Part shown: one piece after another, positions 34,541 to 42,966 of the stretch
Position numbering within the stretch: the first letter of the stretch is position 1
Layout: each line of letters opens with the position of its first letter
Assembly (NCBI RefSeq): GCF_024494465.1
Contig: NZ_JAETXM010000028.1
Coordinates: 1-48,626, forward strand
Length of the DNA stretch: 48,626 nt
DNA from: Bacillus sp. V3B
Lineage (GTDB): Bacteria > Bacillota > Bacilli > Bacillales > Cytobacillaceae
Direction: 5' to 3'
Notes under the pieces: generated by a model
Database searches by the model: none
The model's input: only the letters and a program-made list of their open reading frames with translations
What the model was told of the DNA's origin: nothing
Position numbers and translations under genes: made by a program

Positions 34541-35527
34541 ATGGAGAATGTTGCCGTTAAAGAACAACTATCAAAAAAAGAGAATCATCTGGTTAAAAAG
34601 AATTTTCTTAGATTAGTAGGAATAGGCCCCCTATTAATCCTATTATGTGTCATCATGAGCCTATTAAATCCAGCTTTTCTAACGTTTAATAACTGGATCA
34701 ATTTATTGAATTCGATTTCTGCCATCTGGATTATGGCGATGGCCATGACGTTAGTATTAATTTCCGGTGGGTTTGATTTATCCGTGGGCGCAAGTTTAGC
34801 TTTTAGTGGATTAATTTTAGTCAAGTTAGTTTATGCAGGTGTGCCTGAATTAGTAAGTATTGGTATTATGCTACTTTCAGTTTTTCTAATTGGCATGATG
34901 ACAAATGGTTTCTTTATTGGAAAACTAGGTTTGAATTTCTTCGTTGTTACTCTGGGAACGATGTCTTTGTTTCGTGGCATCGTTTATGTTTGGACAGACG
35001 GCCAGACACAGTATGCCGATACATTACCGATTGTTAGTTTTCTAGGAAATGGTTCAATTGGACCGATACCAGTTCCCATCATGATCATGTTGGTTGTTTT
35101 TCTCATTACTCATCTATTGTTAAAATACACTCAATTTGGTAGGGGTATTTATGTGGTCGGAGGGAATTCTACAGCAGCCAAATTGGCAGGCATAAAGGTT
35201 CCACTTATTTTGATTGGTGTTTACGGAATGAGTGCTTTATATGCTAGTATTGCTGGAATCATAGAGACAGGTAAATTAGCATCCGTTTCCCCGACGATTG
35301 GGTCCGGTCTAGAATTACTAGTAGCTGCAGCTGTTCTACTTGGTGGGACTTCATTCAAAGGCGGAGAAGGAACTGTCATTGGTACAACTTTCGGTGTTCT
35401 ATTTATTGGCGTCCTTCAAAACGGCTTAAGTCTTTCCGGAATCTCATCCTATTGGCAAGAAGTCATTACGGGTGGAATCCTTCTATTCGCGATCCTATTA
35501 AACTATTTTAAAGCCAAAAAAGTTTAA
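34541..35527 (+). CDS. RbsC-type permease of the ABC importer
   Basis: 328 residues, very hydrophobic, with about eight to ten membrane segments. Family blocks are ISGGFDLSVGASLAFSG, NFFVVTLGTMSLFRG, GNSTAAKLAGI and LLGGTSFKGGEGTVIGT. TAGGAGGTG is the ribosome binding site. Only one permease gene is present, so the channel is presumably a homodimer, as for ribose. No clear terminator follows. Confidence 0.92.
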   Translation: MENVAVKEQLSKKENHLVKKNFLRLVGIGPLLILLCVIMSLLNPAFLTFNNWINLLNSISAIWIMAMAMTLVLISGGFDLSVGASLAFSGLILVKLVYAGVPELVSIGIMLLSVFLIGMMTNGFFIGKLGLNFFVVTLGTMSLFRGIVYVWTDGQTQYADTLPIVSFLGNGSIGPIPVPIMIMLVVFLITHLLLKYTQFGRGIYVVGGNSTAAKLAGIKVPLILIGVYGMSALYASIAGIIETGKLASVSPTIGSGLELLVAAAVLLGGTSFKGGEGTVIGTTFGVLFIGVLQNGLSLSGISSYWQEVITGGILLFAILLNYFKAKKV

Positions 35528-35730
35528 CTCAGTGATGACAAGGGGACAATTCTGCTGTACCTTAACAACTAGACTGTTTTTTCTTTAAAGGTATGACATG
35601 AAAAGTTCCTTAGTAAATTCTTGTAAGTTTCGTTTACAGGAACCATCATCTATTTCGTTAGAAACAAATAAAATAAACTTAAAATCTATGTCAAATCCTT
35701 ATGTGTAAAGATTTCTTACAGTGGATTGCA

Positions 35731-35759
35731 TTGACTATTTACTGAAATTTCAGTAAATT
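35731..35759 (+). promoter_or_regulatory. Promoter with a perfect 20-bp operator between -35 and -10
   Basis: TTGACT at 35731-35736 and TAAATT at 35754-35759 are 17 nt apart. The palindrome TTTACTGAAATTTCAGTAAA occupies 35738-35757, filling the spacer. A dimeric regulator here would block RNA polymerase. It serves the dioxygenase operon starting at 35808. The palindrome differs from the inverted repeats near the GntR gene, so another regulator may act here. Confidence 0.6.
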
Positions 35760-35807
35760 CTAAATATGATAAATTTATAAGAAAAACGGACTATAGGAGG
35801 TTAAAGG

Positions 35808-37127
35808 ATGAATAATTGGGAACATTTGGTCCAAGAAGATCGGGTTCATCGTTCTGTCTATACAGACCAGCAACTGTTTGAAGAAGAAATGATTAAAATT
35901 TACGGTCAAAGTACATGGGTCTATTTATTACATGAAAGCGAAATCCCGAAAAATAATGATTATAAAACAGGTTATTTAGGAAAAAGGCCCATCATTATTG
36001 TAAGAGATCAAAAGGGGAAAGTTCGAGCGTTATTTAATCGTTGTATGCATAGAGGTTCCACACTTTGTCGTATGGAAAAGGGGAATTCTAAGCACTTTTC
36101 TTGTCCTTACCATGGCTGGAATTTTAAAAATGATGGTACGTTTATCGGAGCTCCTTGGCCTAAAGCCTATGGTGATCAACTAGACTCACCTGAATTTAAT
36201 TTAATGCAAATTCGTGTAGAAACGTATAAAGGATTTGTTTTTGGAACATTGAATCATGAAGGTCCAAGCTTGGATGAATATTTAGGGAATGCAAAAGAAC
36301 CGTTAGATCAATGGTTGGAACATAATGGAGGGGCGGAAAATTTACGGGTAAATAGCAATGCACATCGAAAGTTAATGAGCTGTAATTGGAAATTTGTCTA
36401 TGATAATGCGGCAGATGGTTATCATGTTACATTCTCCCATCGTTCATTACTTGGGATTAATGAGAGATACAAAGAAGCTGATATAGAAGATAAAGACATG
36501 GTCTATTTTACACAGAAACCGGATGATGGGCCTATGTATGTGCAATATTTAGGAAATGGACATATCTTTCTCGATCAACGACCTGCACATAGAGGTGCGG
36601 ACGGGAAATACTGGAACCAACAGCGGCCACAGCCTGGAAGAGAAGTTTTTGAAGAACAAATAATCCAAAAATATGGCGAAAAGGCTTATCGATATTTAGA
36701 TCAAGCAGTGGGATCGCAAATGAATTTAACGATTTTCCCTAATCTTCTTTTAGTCGGAAATCAAATCCAAACGATAGAACCCATTGCGGTGGATAAAACT
36801 CAAATTACCTGGAATGCTACGACGATTGATGGCTATCCTGATGAAATTAATAATTTACGAATGAGAACGCAAGAAGATTTTCCGGCATTTGGTGAGCCGG
36901 ATGATGTGACGAACTGGGCTGAAGGACAAAGGGGCTTAACGATTCCTGAAGCAGAATGGGTGTTTTTTAATAGAGGATTGACATTAACAGAAACCCATCA
37001 TATCGATGAAAATGGCGTAATGACAGCTCCAGTAACAGATGAGTTACCAATGAGGGGTTATTTTAATGAATGGAAAAATATCATGAGTCAAACGAAAGCA
37101 CAAACAACCTATCAATCTATTAAGTAA
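35808..37127 (+). CDS. Rieske non-haem iron dioxygenase, large (alpha) subunit
   Basis: 439 residues. The Rieske cluster ligands are CMH (in NRCMHRGSTLC) and CPYH (in FSCPYHGW). The mononuclear iron site is in DNAADGYHVTFSH. The pattern resembles benzoate/aniline-type ring-hydroxylating oxygenases. It should form an alpha3-beta3 oxygenase with the next gene and add oxygen to an aromatic or amine substrate. AGGAGG lies before the ATG. No ferredoxin or reductase gene is in the island, so electrons must come from elsewhere in the genome. Confidence 0.9.
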   Translation: MNNWEHLVQEDRVHRSVYTDQQLFEEEMIKIYGQSTWVYLLHESEIPKNNDYKTGYLGKRPIIIVRDQKGKVRALFNRCMHRGSTLCRMEKGNSKHFSCPYHGWNFKNDGTFIGAPWPKAYGDQLDSPEFNLMQIRVETYKGFVFGTLNHEGPSLDEYLGNAKEPLDQWLEHNGGAENLRVNSNAHRKLMSCNWKFVYDNAADGYHVTFSHRSLLGINERYKEADIEDKDMVYFTQKPDDGPMYVQYLGNGHIFLDQRPAHRGADGKYWNQQRPQPGREVFEEQIIQKYGEKAYRYLDQAVGSQMNLTIFPNLLLVGNQIQTIEPIAVDKTQITWNATTIDGYPDEINNLRMRTQEDFPAFGEPDDVTNWAEGQRGLTIPEAEWVFFNRGLTLTETHHIDENGVMTAPVTDELPMRGYFNEWKNIMSQTKAQTTYQSIK

Positions 37128-37145
37128 AGAAAAGGAGGTATCCTG

Positions 37146-37739
37146 TTGAGTAATCAAACAAAACAATCCAATCCATCATTATTTTCTTATTATGTGAATG
37201 ATTCTTTTTACAGTAATTTAATCGATGAATTGTCGGTTTGGGATCGAGAACTAGAATTGGATGATCCTATCACCGAGAAACAATGTAAAAAATTAATTAT
37301 CAAAGAATGCAGATTGCTAGATGAATACCGATTTGATGAATTTCTATCCCTTTATACGGATGAAACTCTCTATTGGATCCCGATTACACCTGGGGGAGGT
37401 GATCCCAGAATCGAGGTAAGTCACGCTTTTGATGATCGTAGAAGACTTGAGGACCGTATTTATCGTTTGCGTACGGGTTATGCCTATTCACAGCTTCCGA
37501 TGTCAAGAACGCGGAGAATGGTAAGTAATTTTGAATTAGGTTACGGAGATTCAAAAGATATCGTTTTTGCTCGCTGCAACTTTCTCATTTCTGAGTTAAG
37601 GGTAGGAGAGTCGAGACAATACAGTGGTTGGTATGGCTTTAAACTACAAAAAATCGACGAACAATGGAAAATTGCTGTTAAAATGGTGAATTTAATTAAT
37701 TCTGATCAAAGTCACGAAAATATGACTTTCATGCTGTAA
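37146..37739 (+). CDS. Rieske dioxygenase small (beta) subunit
   Basis: 197 residues of the NTF2-like ring-hydroxylating beta family (EFLSLYTDETLYWIPITPGG, RTRRMVSNFELG, YSGWYGFKLQKIDEQWKIAV). It has a structural and sometimes substrate-selecting role. It starts with TTG, 6 nt behind AAAGGAGG, and lies 18 nt after the alpha gene. Confidence 0.88.
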   Translation: MSNQTKQSNPSLFSYYVNDSFYSNLIDELSVWDRELELDDPITEKQCKKLIIKECRLLDEYRFDEFLSLYTDETLYWIPITPGGGDPRIEVSHAFDDRRRLEDRIYRLRTGYAYSQLPMSRTRRMVSNFELGYGDSKDIVFARCNFLISELRVGESRQYSGWYGFKLQKIDEQWKIAVKMVNLINSDQSHENMTFML

Positions 37740-37788
37740 TAAATGTTTTAGTAGATTGATAAATAGATGGAGAAAGGATCGTGAATGT

Positions 37789-39294
37789 ATGACTGAAGGC
37801 ATTTTATCAAAATTAGAAGAAGGTTTCATTAGTAGCTATCAATTATGGACAGAAGAGCAAAAAGCAGCCGCGCAACAAATAATCGCTGATATGGAAGAAC
37901 AAGACTTTTTAATCGTTCGTATCGCGTGGGTGGATCACCAAGGTGTTTTGAAAAGCAAAAGAGTACCGAAAGAAGGTTTTATCAAAACATTAAAAAATGG
38001 CTTAAATATTAGTACGGGTACTTTTATCTTTGATTCAGCTTATGCCATTGTGTTTAATCCGTTTATTCCAGGCGGTGGCTATGGAGTTCCTGAAATGACA
38101 GGGTGTCCGAATATCACCCTTGTACCAGACCCGCTATCATTTAAAATGATACCCTGGGCAGAAAGACAAGCCATTGTCATGTGTGACATCTATTTTAATG
38201 ATGGGCAACCAGTACCATATTCAGTAAGACAAGTGTATCGCCAGGCATTGGAAAAGCTTGACCGTAGAGGAATGGATAGCATGGTTGGTTTAGAGGTTGA
38301 ATGGTATTTAACGAAGCTAGAGGATCCGATGTTAGCCGTCGAACATAATGGAGATTTAGGAACTCCACCGGCTGCACCAAAGGTTAGTACCGTTGAGCAT
38401 GGTTTATGGTATCAAGCAGAACCGCACAATCAAGAGATTCATCAGTTTCTGGATATTTTAGCAGAGAATCTATTACAAATGGGAATTCCACTTCGGACGA
38501 TGGAGAATGAATTAGGGCCTGGCCAATATGAGTTTGTTTTTGATCCTTTAACAGGAATGGAGGCAGCCGACGCGATGATGTATTTTAAAATCGCTACGAA
38601 ACAAATTTCGAGAAAATATGGCTATATGGCCACTTTTATGTGTAGACCACATCTGAAAGGCTTCAGTTCCAGCGGTTGGCATTTACATCAATCTGTTATT
38701 GATAAAGAGACGGGGAAAAATTTATTTATGGATGATAGACAGGCGATCAGTGAGTTTGGCCGTCATTATATCGGAGGAGTATTAGAGAATGCGGGAGCGG
38801 CTTCGGTATTTTCTATCCCGACGATCAATGGATATAAGCGGTTGAAACCGAATTCGTTAGCACCTACAAGTACAGTGTGGGGGATTTTTAATCGCGGAGT
38901 GATGATCAACGTACATGGATCAGGAGGGGATCCTGCCTCCCATTTTGAAAACCGGATTGGAGAACCAGGAGCAAATCCTTATTTGTATATGGCTTCGCAA
39001 ATTGTATCTGGTTTATACGGTGTGGATCACAAAATAGATCCAGGTGAACCAAGTGTAACCCCATATGATAACGATCAAACGAAGCTCCCAACAAGTTTAC
39101 GAGAAGCTATTGAAGAGTTGAAAAAGAGCGAAATGTTTAAGGAAGAATTTGGCGAAAGTTTTATTAATTATATAGCGGCATTAAAGGAAAGTGAAGTTGG
39201 ACGTTATTTACAATATGTAAAGGAAGAGAATATTGTAAATGCAGATGTAGAAACAACAGAGTGGGAGCAGAGAGAATACTTTGAAGTGCTATAA
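37789..39294 (+). CDS. Glutamine-synthetase-like enzyme, probable gamma-glutamylamide synthetase
   Basis: About 501 residues of the GS fold. Recognisable are EVEWYL (metal ligands), ENELGPGQYEFVF, a HLHQS block in place of the GS HxHxS nucleotide/metal motif, and KRLKPNSLAPTSTVWG. The N-terminal extension makes it longer than housekeeping GlnA (about 444). Related enzymes (TdnQ for aniline, IpuC for isopropylamine) join glutamate to an amine at the cost of ATP. Next to a dioxygenase and an amidotransferase-like hydrolase this is the expected first step of such a route. ATG at 37789 is preferred, with AAGGA 10 nt upstream, over the TTG at 37756. Confidence 0.82.
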   Translation: MTEGILSKLEEGFISSYQLWTEEQKAAAQQIIADMEEQDFLIVRIAWVDHQGVLKSKRVPKEGFIKTLKNGLNISTGTFIFDSAYAIVFNPFIPGGGYGVPEMTGCPNITLVPDPLSFKMIPWAERQAIVMCDIYFNDGQPVPYSVRQVYRQALEKLDRRGMDSMVGLEVEWYLTKLEDPMLAVEHNGDLGTPPAAPKVSTVEHGLWYQAEPHNQEIHQFLDILAENLLQMGIPLRTMENELGPGQYEFVFDPLTGMEAADAMMYFKIATKQISRKYGYMATFMCRPHLKGFSSSGWHLHQSVIDKETGKNLFMDDRQAISEFGRHYIGGVLENAGAASVFSIPTINGYKRLKPNSLAPTSTVWGIFNRGVMINVHGSGGDPASHFENRIGEPGANPYLYMASQIVSGLYGVDHKIDPGEPSVTPYDNDQTKLPTSLREAIEELKKSEMFKEEFGESFINYIAALKESEVGRYLQYVKEENIVNADVETTEWEQREYFEVL

Positions 39295-39335
39295 TCCAAC
39301 AGGAAGGGTTTACAGAATGGAAAGGAGATACAGCG

Positions 39336-39596
39336 ATGGAGGAGAAGTCAAGGGAACAGGAACTAATGGATGAAATCAAGATACTTAAAACAGAATTAAG
39401 TAAATATCAAAAACTAGCATCTGTTGTTATAGATGCTGAAGTGTGGGACTACTTTGTTTATGATGAAATTCCAGATGAGAATTGGTTGGCGATTGATCGA
39501 AAAGATTATGATCTCATGTTGCAATATGTGCATCAATTAGATCAATATAAACCATGGAAATCAAGTATGGAAAAGAGGTTGGAGCATTATCGATGA
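39336..39596 (+). CDS. Small conserved-looking protein between synthetase and hydrolase
   Basis: 86 residues, unknown family. Residues 5-25 are a probable coiled coil (EQELMDEIKILKTELSKYQK), followed by an acidic, tryptophan-containing part (WDYFVYDEIPDENWLAIDRK). AAAGGAG precedes the ATG. Its stop overlaps the next start (ATGA), so it is a real operon member; it may be a subunit or chaperone of a neighbouring enzyme. Confidence 0.65.
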   Translation: MEEKSREQELMDEIKILKTELSKYQKLASVVIDAEVWDYFVYDEIPDENWLAIDRKDYDLMLQYVHQLDQYKPWKSSMEKRLEHYR

Positions 39597-40339
39597 ATAA
39601 AAGAGTTATTGGATTTATTGGAAGACAGCATTGGTTAGATAAATCAACCCCGCCACTGGCTATCACTTTTGTTCCGACTAGTCTTTTGACATTTTTTCAA
39701 CAATTAGGATATGAAACGCTGATTATTGATATTGATAATGACATTGAGATTATCAAACGATTGGATGTATTGATTTTAAATGGCGGATTTGAAGACATTG
39801 ATCCTGACCTTTACGGAGCCTCTAAACACTCATTAACTGCGAATTGTAATAAACAAATGGATCAGTTTGAAATACAGGCCGTTCATTTTGCAATCAAGAG
39901 TGGAATTCCTATTCTAGGAATATGTAGAGGCTTCCAACTGATTAATGTGGCAATGGGAGGCACACTGCATCAGGATCTTTCGAGCATCGAAAGTGATGTC
40001 CAACATATTAATCAAAACTATAGAGATCCGGTTCATCGTGTTATAACAAAAAGCTGGTTAAAAGATTTACTGGGAGAATCAGTGGATGTGAATTCCTATC
40101 ATCATCAAGGAATTGATGAACTGGCAGAAGAATTAACTCCTCTCGCTTGGGCGGATGATGGATTAGTAGAAGCATACGAATTGAAACATGCTGAGACTCC
40201 TTTATTTGCTATACAATGGCACCCCGAATTACTAGTAGATGATCATAGTTTTTTACTTGTCGAAACTTTTTTGAAACATTGTGAGGGATTTTTAAGTAAA
40301 AAAAATAGTGGAATTCAAGATGAGAACCACGCCCGATAG
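39593..40339 (+). CDS. Class I glutamine amidotransferase-like hydrolase (PuuD/TdnT type, peptidase C26)
   Basis: About 248 residues. The nucleophile Cys is in GICRGFQLINVAMGG and the His-Glu pair in QWHPE, giving the full C-H-E triad. Such enzymes hydrolyse gamma-glutamyl amides (PuuD on gamma-glutamyl-GABA, TdnT in aniline clusters). Here it would remove or balance the glutamyl tag set by the GS-like enzyme. ATG at 39593 overlaps the previous stop and has GGAG 8 nt upstream; the longer frame from 39554 lacks this. It is the last recognisable gene of the island. Confidence 0.85.
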   Translation: MNKRVIGFIGRQHWLDKSTPPLAITFVPTSLLTFFQQLGYETLIIDIDNDIEIIKRLDVLILNGGFEDIDPDLYGASKHSLTANCNKQMDQFEIQAVHFAIKSGIPILGICRGFQLINVAMGGTLHQDLSSIESDVQHINQNYRDPVHRVITKSWLKDLLGESVDVNSYHHQGIDELAEELTPLAWADDGLVEAYELKHAETPLFAIQWHPELLVDDHSFLLVETFLKHCEGFLSKKNSGIQDENHAR

Positions 40340-40431
40340 AGGAAGATTCAGTATGAAGTCTTAAACAGTTCTTTTATTTTTAGATTAGCTATAAGAGGGA
40401 GTTTTTAATAGGGGTAGGAGGAAAAGGTTGG

Positions 40432-40585
40432 CAAGGAATATGAGGGTTGGTAGAGTTGGAAGAGAAGAAGGCATAAAAGAAGGTATCCAAAGCATAGTAA
40501 AAAACTTACTAAAGGATGGAATGCACCTACAAAAATCGCAGAACTAACGGGGTTAAGTGAAGAAGAGATCCAGAACCTATCATGA
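40432..40585 (+). pseudogene. Rpn-family transposase/nuclease C-terminal remnant
   Basis: The reading RVGREEGIKEGIQSIVKNLL, then after a one-base shift IAELTGLSEEEIQNLS, has the form of the helical tail of Rpn (PD-(D/E)XK recombination-promoting nuclease) proteins. The nuclease part is missing. Confidence 0.6.
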
Positions 40586-40597
40586 TTTGTGGGGAGA

Positions 40598-40617
40598 GGG
40601 GACAGGTTCCTGTCCCC
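40598..40617. repeat. Perfect 20-bp palindrome GGGGACAGG/CCTGTCCCC
   Basis: GGGGACAGGTTCCTGTCCCC is fully self-complementary. A half copy is at 1236-1250. Its centre (ACAGGTTCCTGT) is related to the core of the GAACAG...CTGTTC hairpins elsewhere in the window. Confidence 0.75.
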
Positions 40618-40635
40618 TTTCATTCGTCATGAATG

Positions 40636-40768
40636 CTACTCTTCATTCTTCAACTTCTCAAAAAGCGCTACCTCAACAGGATTCGGTATATAACTAGACA
40701 AAGTGCCCACCATAACAGCTACTGTAATTTCGTCAAAAAATTCACTCGCTCGATTAATGATAATAAAA
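40636..40768 (-). pseudogene. C-terminal fragment of an unidentified gene
   Basis: A minus-strand open stretch ends ITVAVMVGTLSSYIPNPVEV, then ALFEKLKNEE and stop at 40636. It has no start and no recognised family. The rest of the 40340-40963 gap shows no other gene. Confidence 0.35.
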
Positions 40769-40963
40769 CTTCATCTAGACACTTTGTAGTGAACCACACG
40801 TATTATTAGTAAAGGTAAAATAAAAAGTAAATAATTAGAGAACGAGGGTTGGGGGACAAAAGAAGATTGTTTATAGATATTTGGGAAGAAGTGTATAAAT
40901 AGATATTAGAGGAGTGTAGAGCAAAGCTGGGAGGCTCCGTCTCCACTCAACTCTATCCTGTTT

Positions 40964-42184
40964 TTAATACCTAGTTAATAAATCTGTATAATTGATTTGA
41001 AATCGATCATAAGCGTTCCAGCCGGATACGGATAGCAAAAAATCACCTGTTGTTGTTTTCAAATGAACAGCAAATACAAGCTCAATAGTTACTTGTTGCA
41101 TAGGGGAAAGTGGAATGTATTCAAAATATTGACCTTCATATTGCAGTGATGGAGTAACTCCTGCTGTATCAGATAAAATAAACATTTCTGGGTAAATATC
41201 TACTGTTTCTTCTGATTTGTTTTCAATGTGAATCGATAAAATGACTTCATCAACAAAATTGCCACTTGTATTAATCCACCCCTCTTCAACTCCAGATCGG
41301 ACACTCACGATCTGAAAACTTGGTTCCTTCATAACATTGTTTTTATTTACTTGTACATTTTCAGACCCTGTTATTTGAGAAAACAGCTTTTCCATGCTAA
41401 TTGTCGGTAAGTGAGCCTGTTCTTCACTAGCGAAAGATTTTACTTGTTCAAGTTTAGTTGTCCATTCACTAAGCATAGGGATTGGCAGATACTTTGGCAG
41501 TGAGAGTAGTGAAAACCATAACAATGAAATCAACGCTATTTGAAATATGGTAAGACTCCATTTGCTTTTGGCTAAACGTTGAAATGATTGTGGGCGAACG
41601 AAAAAAGAAAGAATAAGACCACTAAATAGTCCACCAAGGTGAGCAGCAATTGAAATATTTGGTGCCAAAAATGTATAAAGAATATTCCCAACAAAAGCAC
41701 TCCAAATCACGGATTGACTTTGTGAGTTAATCATTTTATTCCTCGTTATGACAAGTCCTAAATAGAGTCCGATCAATCCAAAGATACTGCCTGAAGCCCC
41801 TGCTGCTATCACATTTTCTGAGAAAATGAGTATGAATAGTCCGCCGACCATTCCGGTTGCAAGAAATAAAAAGGTGAATTTTACCGAGCCATATATCCGT
41901 TCAAGTGGTGGAGCAAAAATGATTAAACAAGCTAAATTTGCGAGGATATGAAAGGTTCCACCAATTTATACAAAAAGATATGTTACTAGTCTAGACCAAT
42001 CTTCTGGCGCTGTATCTCCTGTTTGAATAGCCCCAAAACGGCGAGCTGTCTCCAGATCAGTAGGACCGTAGCCAAAACGATACGTTGCAAGTTGTATAAT
42101 GATGATTGCGAGCGTTAGAAGAACAACGGAAGGGAAACGCCGAATAAAGGTCTGTAAACTTTCACTTCTTTCAAAAATGGTCAT
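40964..42184 (-). pseudogene. Rhomboid-family intramembrane serine protease with an in-frame stop
   Basis: The gene starts MTIFERSESLQTFIRRFP with a membrane segment and a loop containing WSRLVTYLFV, then meets TAA at 41968-41966. In the same frame it goes on without a gap: IGGTFHILANLACLIIFAPP, the catalytic serine motif GASGSIFGLIG, and the catalytic histidine in AAHLGGLFSG. A C-terminal extension of about 180 residues, probably extracellular, follows. Only the single nonsense codon breaks an otherwise complete protein of about 406 codons. A restart at the downstream ATG (41851) would lack the first membrane segments. Product inactive unless the stop is read through. Confidence 0.82.
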
Positions 42185-42362
42185 AACAAACTCCTTTTGA
42201 ATCTACTAAAAAGCCTTTTGAAGATAGATTTTAATGGTATAATATTCCTATATTAGTATGATACTTATTTCCTGAAAGTTTTACAATATTATTTTCAAAT
42301 TGCATCAATTTAGTGATGTCTAAACAGAATATTCGTAAATATTTACAATCGTATAATAAGAA
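42133..42362. repeat. Duplicated divergent promoter segment, copy 2
   Basis: Match to 11340-11566, starting in the first codons of the rhomboid gene. The extended -10 TGGTATAAT is kept at 42234-42242. The plus-strand gene it would serve is the broken helicase at 42365. Confidence 0.8.
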
Positions 42363-42364
42363 AT

Positions 42365-42782
42365 TGAAGAAAGCGGATCTGAAGAATTTGTTTCTTGTAT
42401 GGAAAGCATAGTAGTGTATGACTTTAATTTTCATAAATATGAAGAATTAATCGAGTTTTTAATTAAAGAAGATCTCGAAAAATATGCAGATGAAAGTTTA
42501 GAAGACGATGACTTATTATCGAGTGCTTCAGCATATATGACAAAGTTTTTTGATATAGACCAGGATTGATTTAGATAAAAATCTTAAATCAAATGTTATT
42601 AAAATAATAAGATATATTGCTCAAAATGGAAATAAACCTGAGTTTCTACACTTTAATCAACTAAACATGTATGATTTAGATAAAATTGCAGCAAAACTAA
42701 TTGATACTCCACCAAATTACTAGAATAGATTAAACAAGAACTTGGATGGGATCATATTAAGATAATCATGATTAGAGGGTAA
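42365..42782 (+). pseudogene. Fragments of a second helicase-HNH gene
   Basis: The reading EEFVSCMESIVVYDFN to FFDIDQD matches residues about 500-570 of the protein at 11672. A stop and frame change follow near 42570, then NVIKIIRYIAQNGNKPEF and DLDKIAAKLIDTPP, matching the following stretch. After a deletion that removes the whole HNH domain, ELGWDHIKIIMIRG matches the last residues. The complete motor domain is also missing. Remnant only. Confidence 0.85.
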
Positions 42783-42869
42783 TTTATTTTAATATTAGAA
42801 GGTTTAGGAAGAATTTCAAGCGAGTCATGCTCAGTCTATTCGATAAATAGAAAAATATTAAAAGAACAA

Positions 42870-42910
42870 CTTCTTTAGTGAACAGTCCCTGTTACTGTTC
42901 ACTAAAGAAG
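42870..42910. repeat. REP-like palindrome with a 16-bp stem
   Basis: CTTCTTTAGTGAACAG (42870-42885) and CTGTTCACTAAAGAAG (42895-42910) are perfect inverted arms around TCCCTGTTA. It is the longest member of the family and stands 57 nt before the GIY-YIG gene, so it would be in that gene's leader. Confidence 0.8.
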
Positions 42911-42966
42911 TCTTTGTTGGATCAGGAGATTCTGTTACAGACTAATAAAAGTAGGTGAATTCTATA

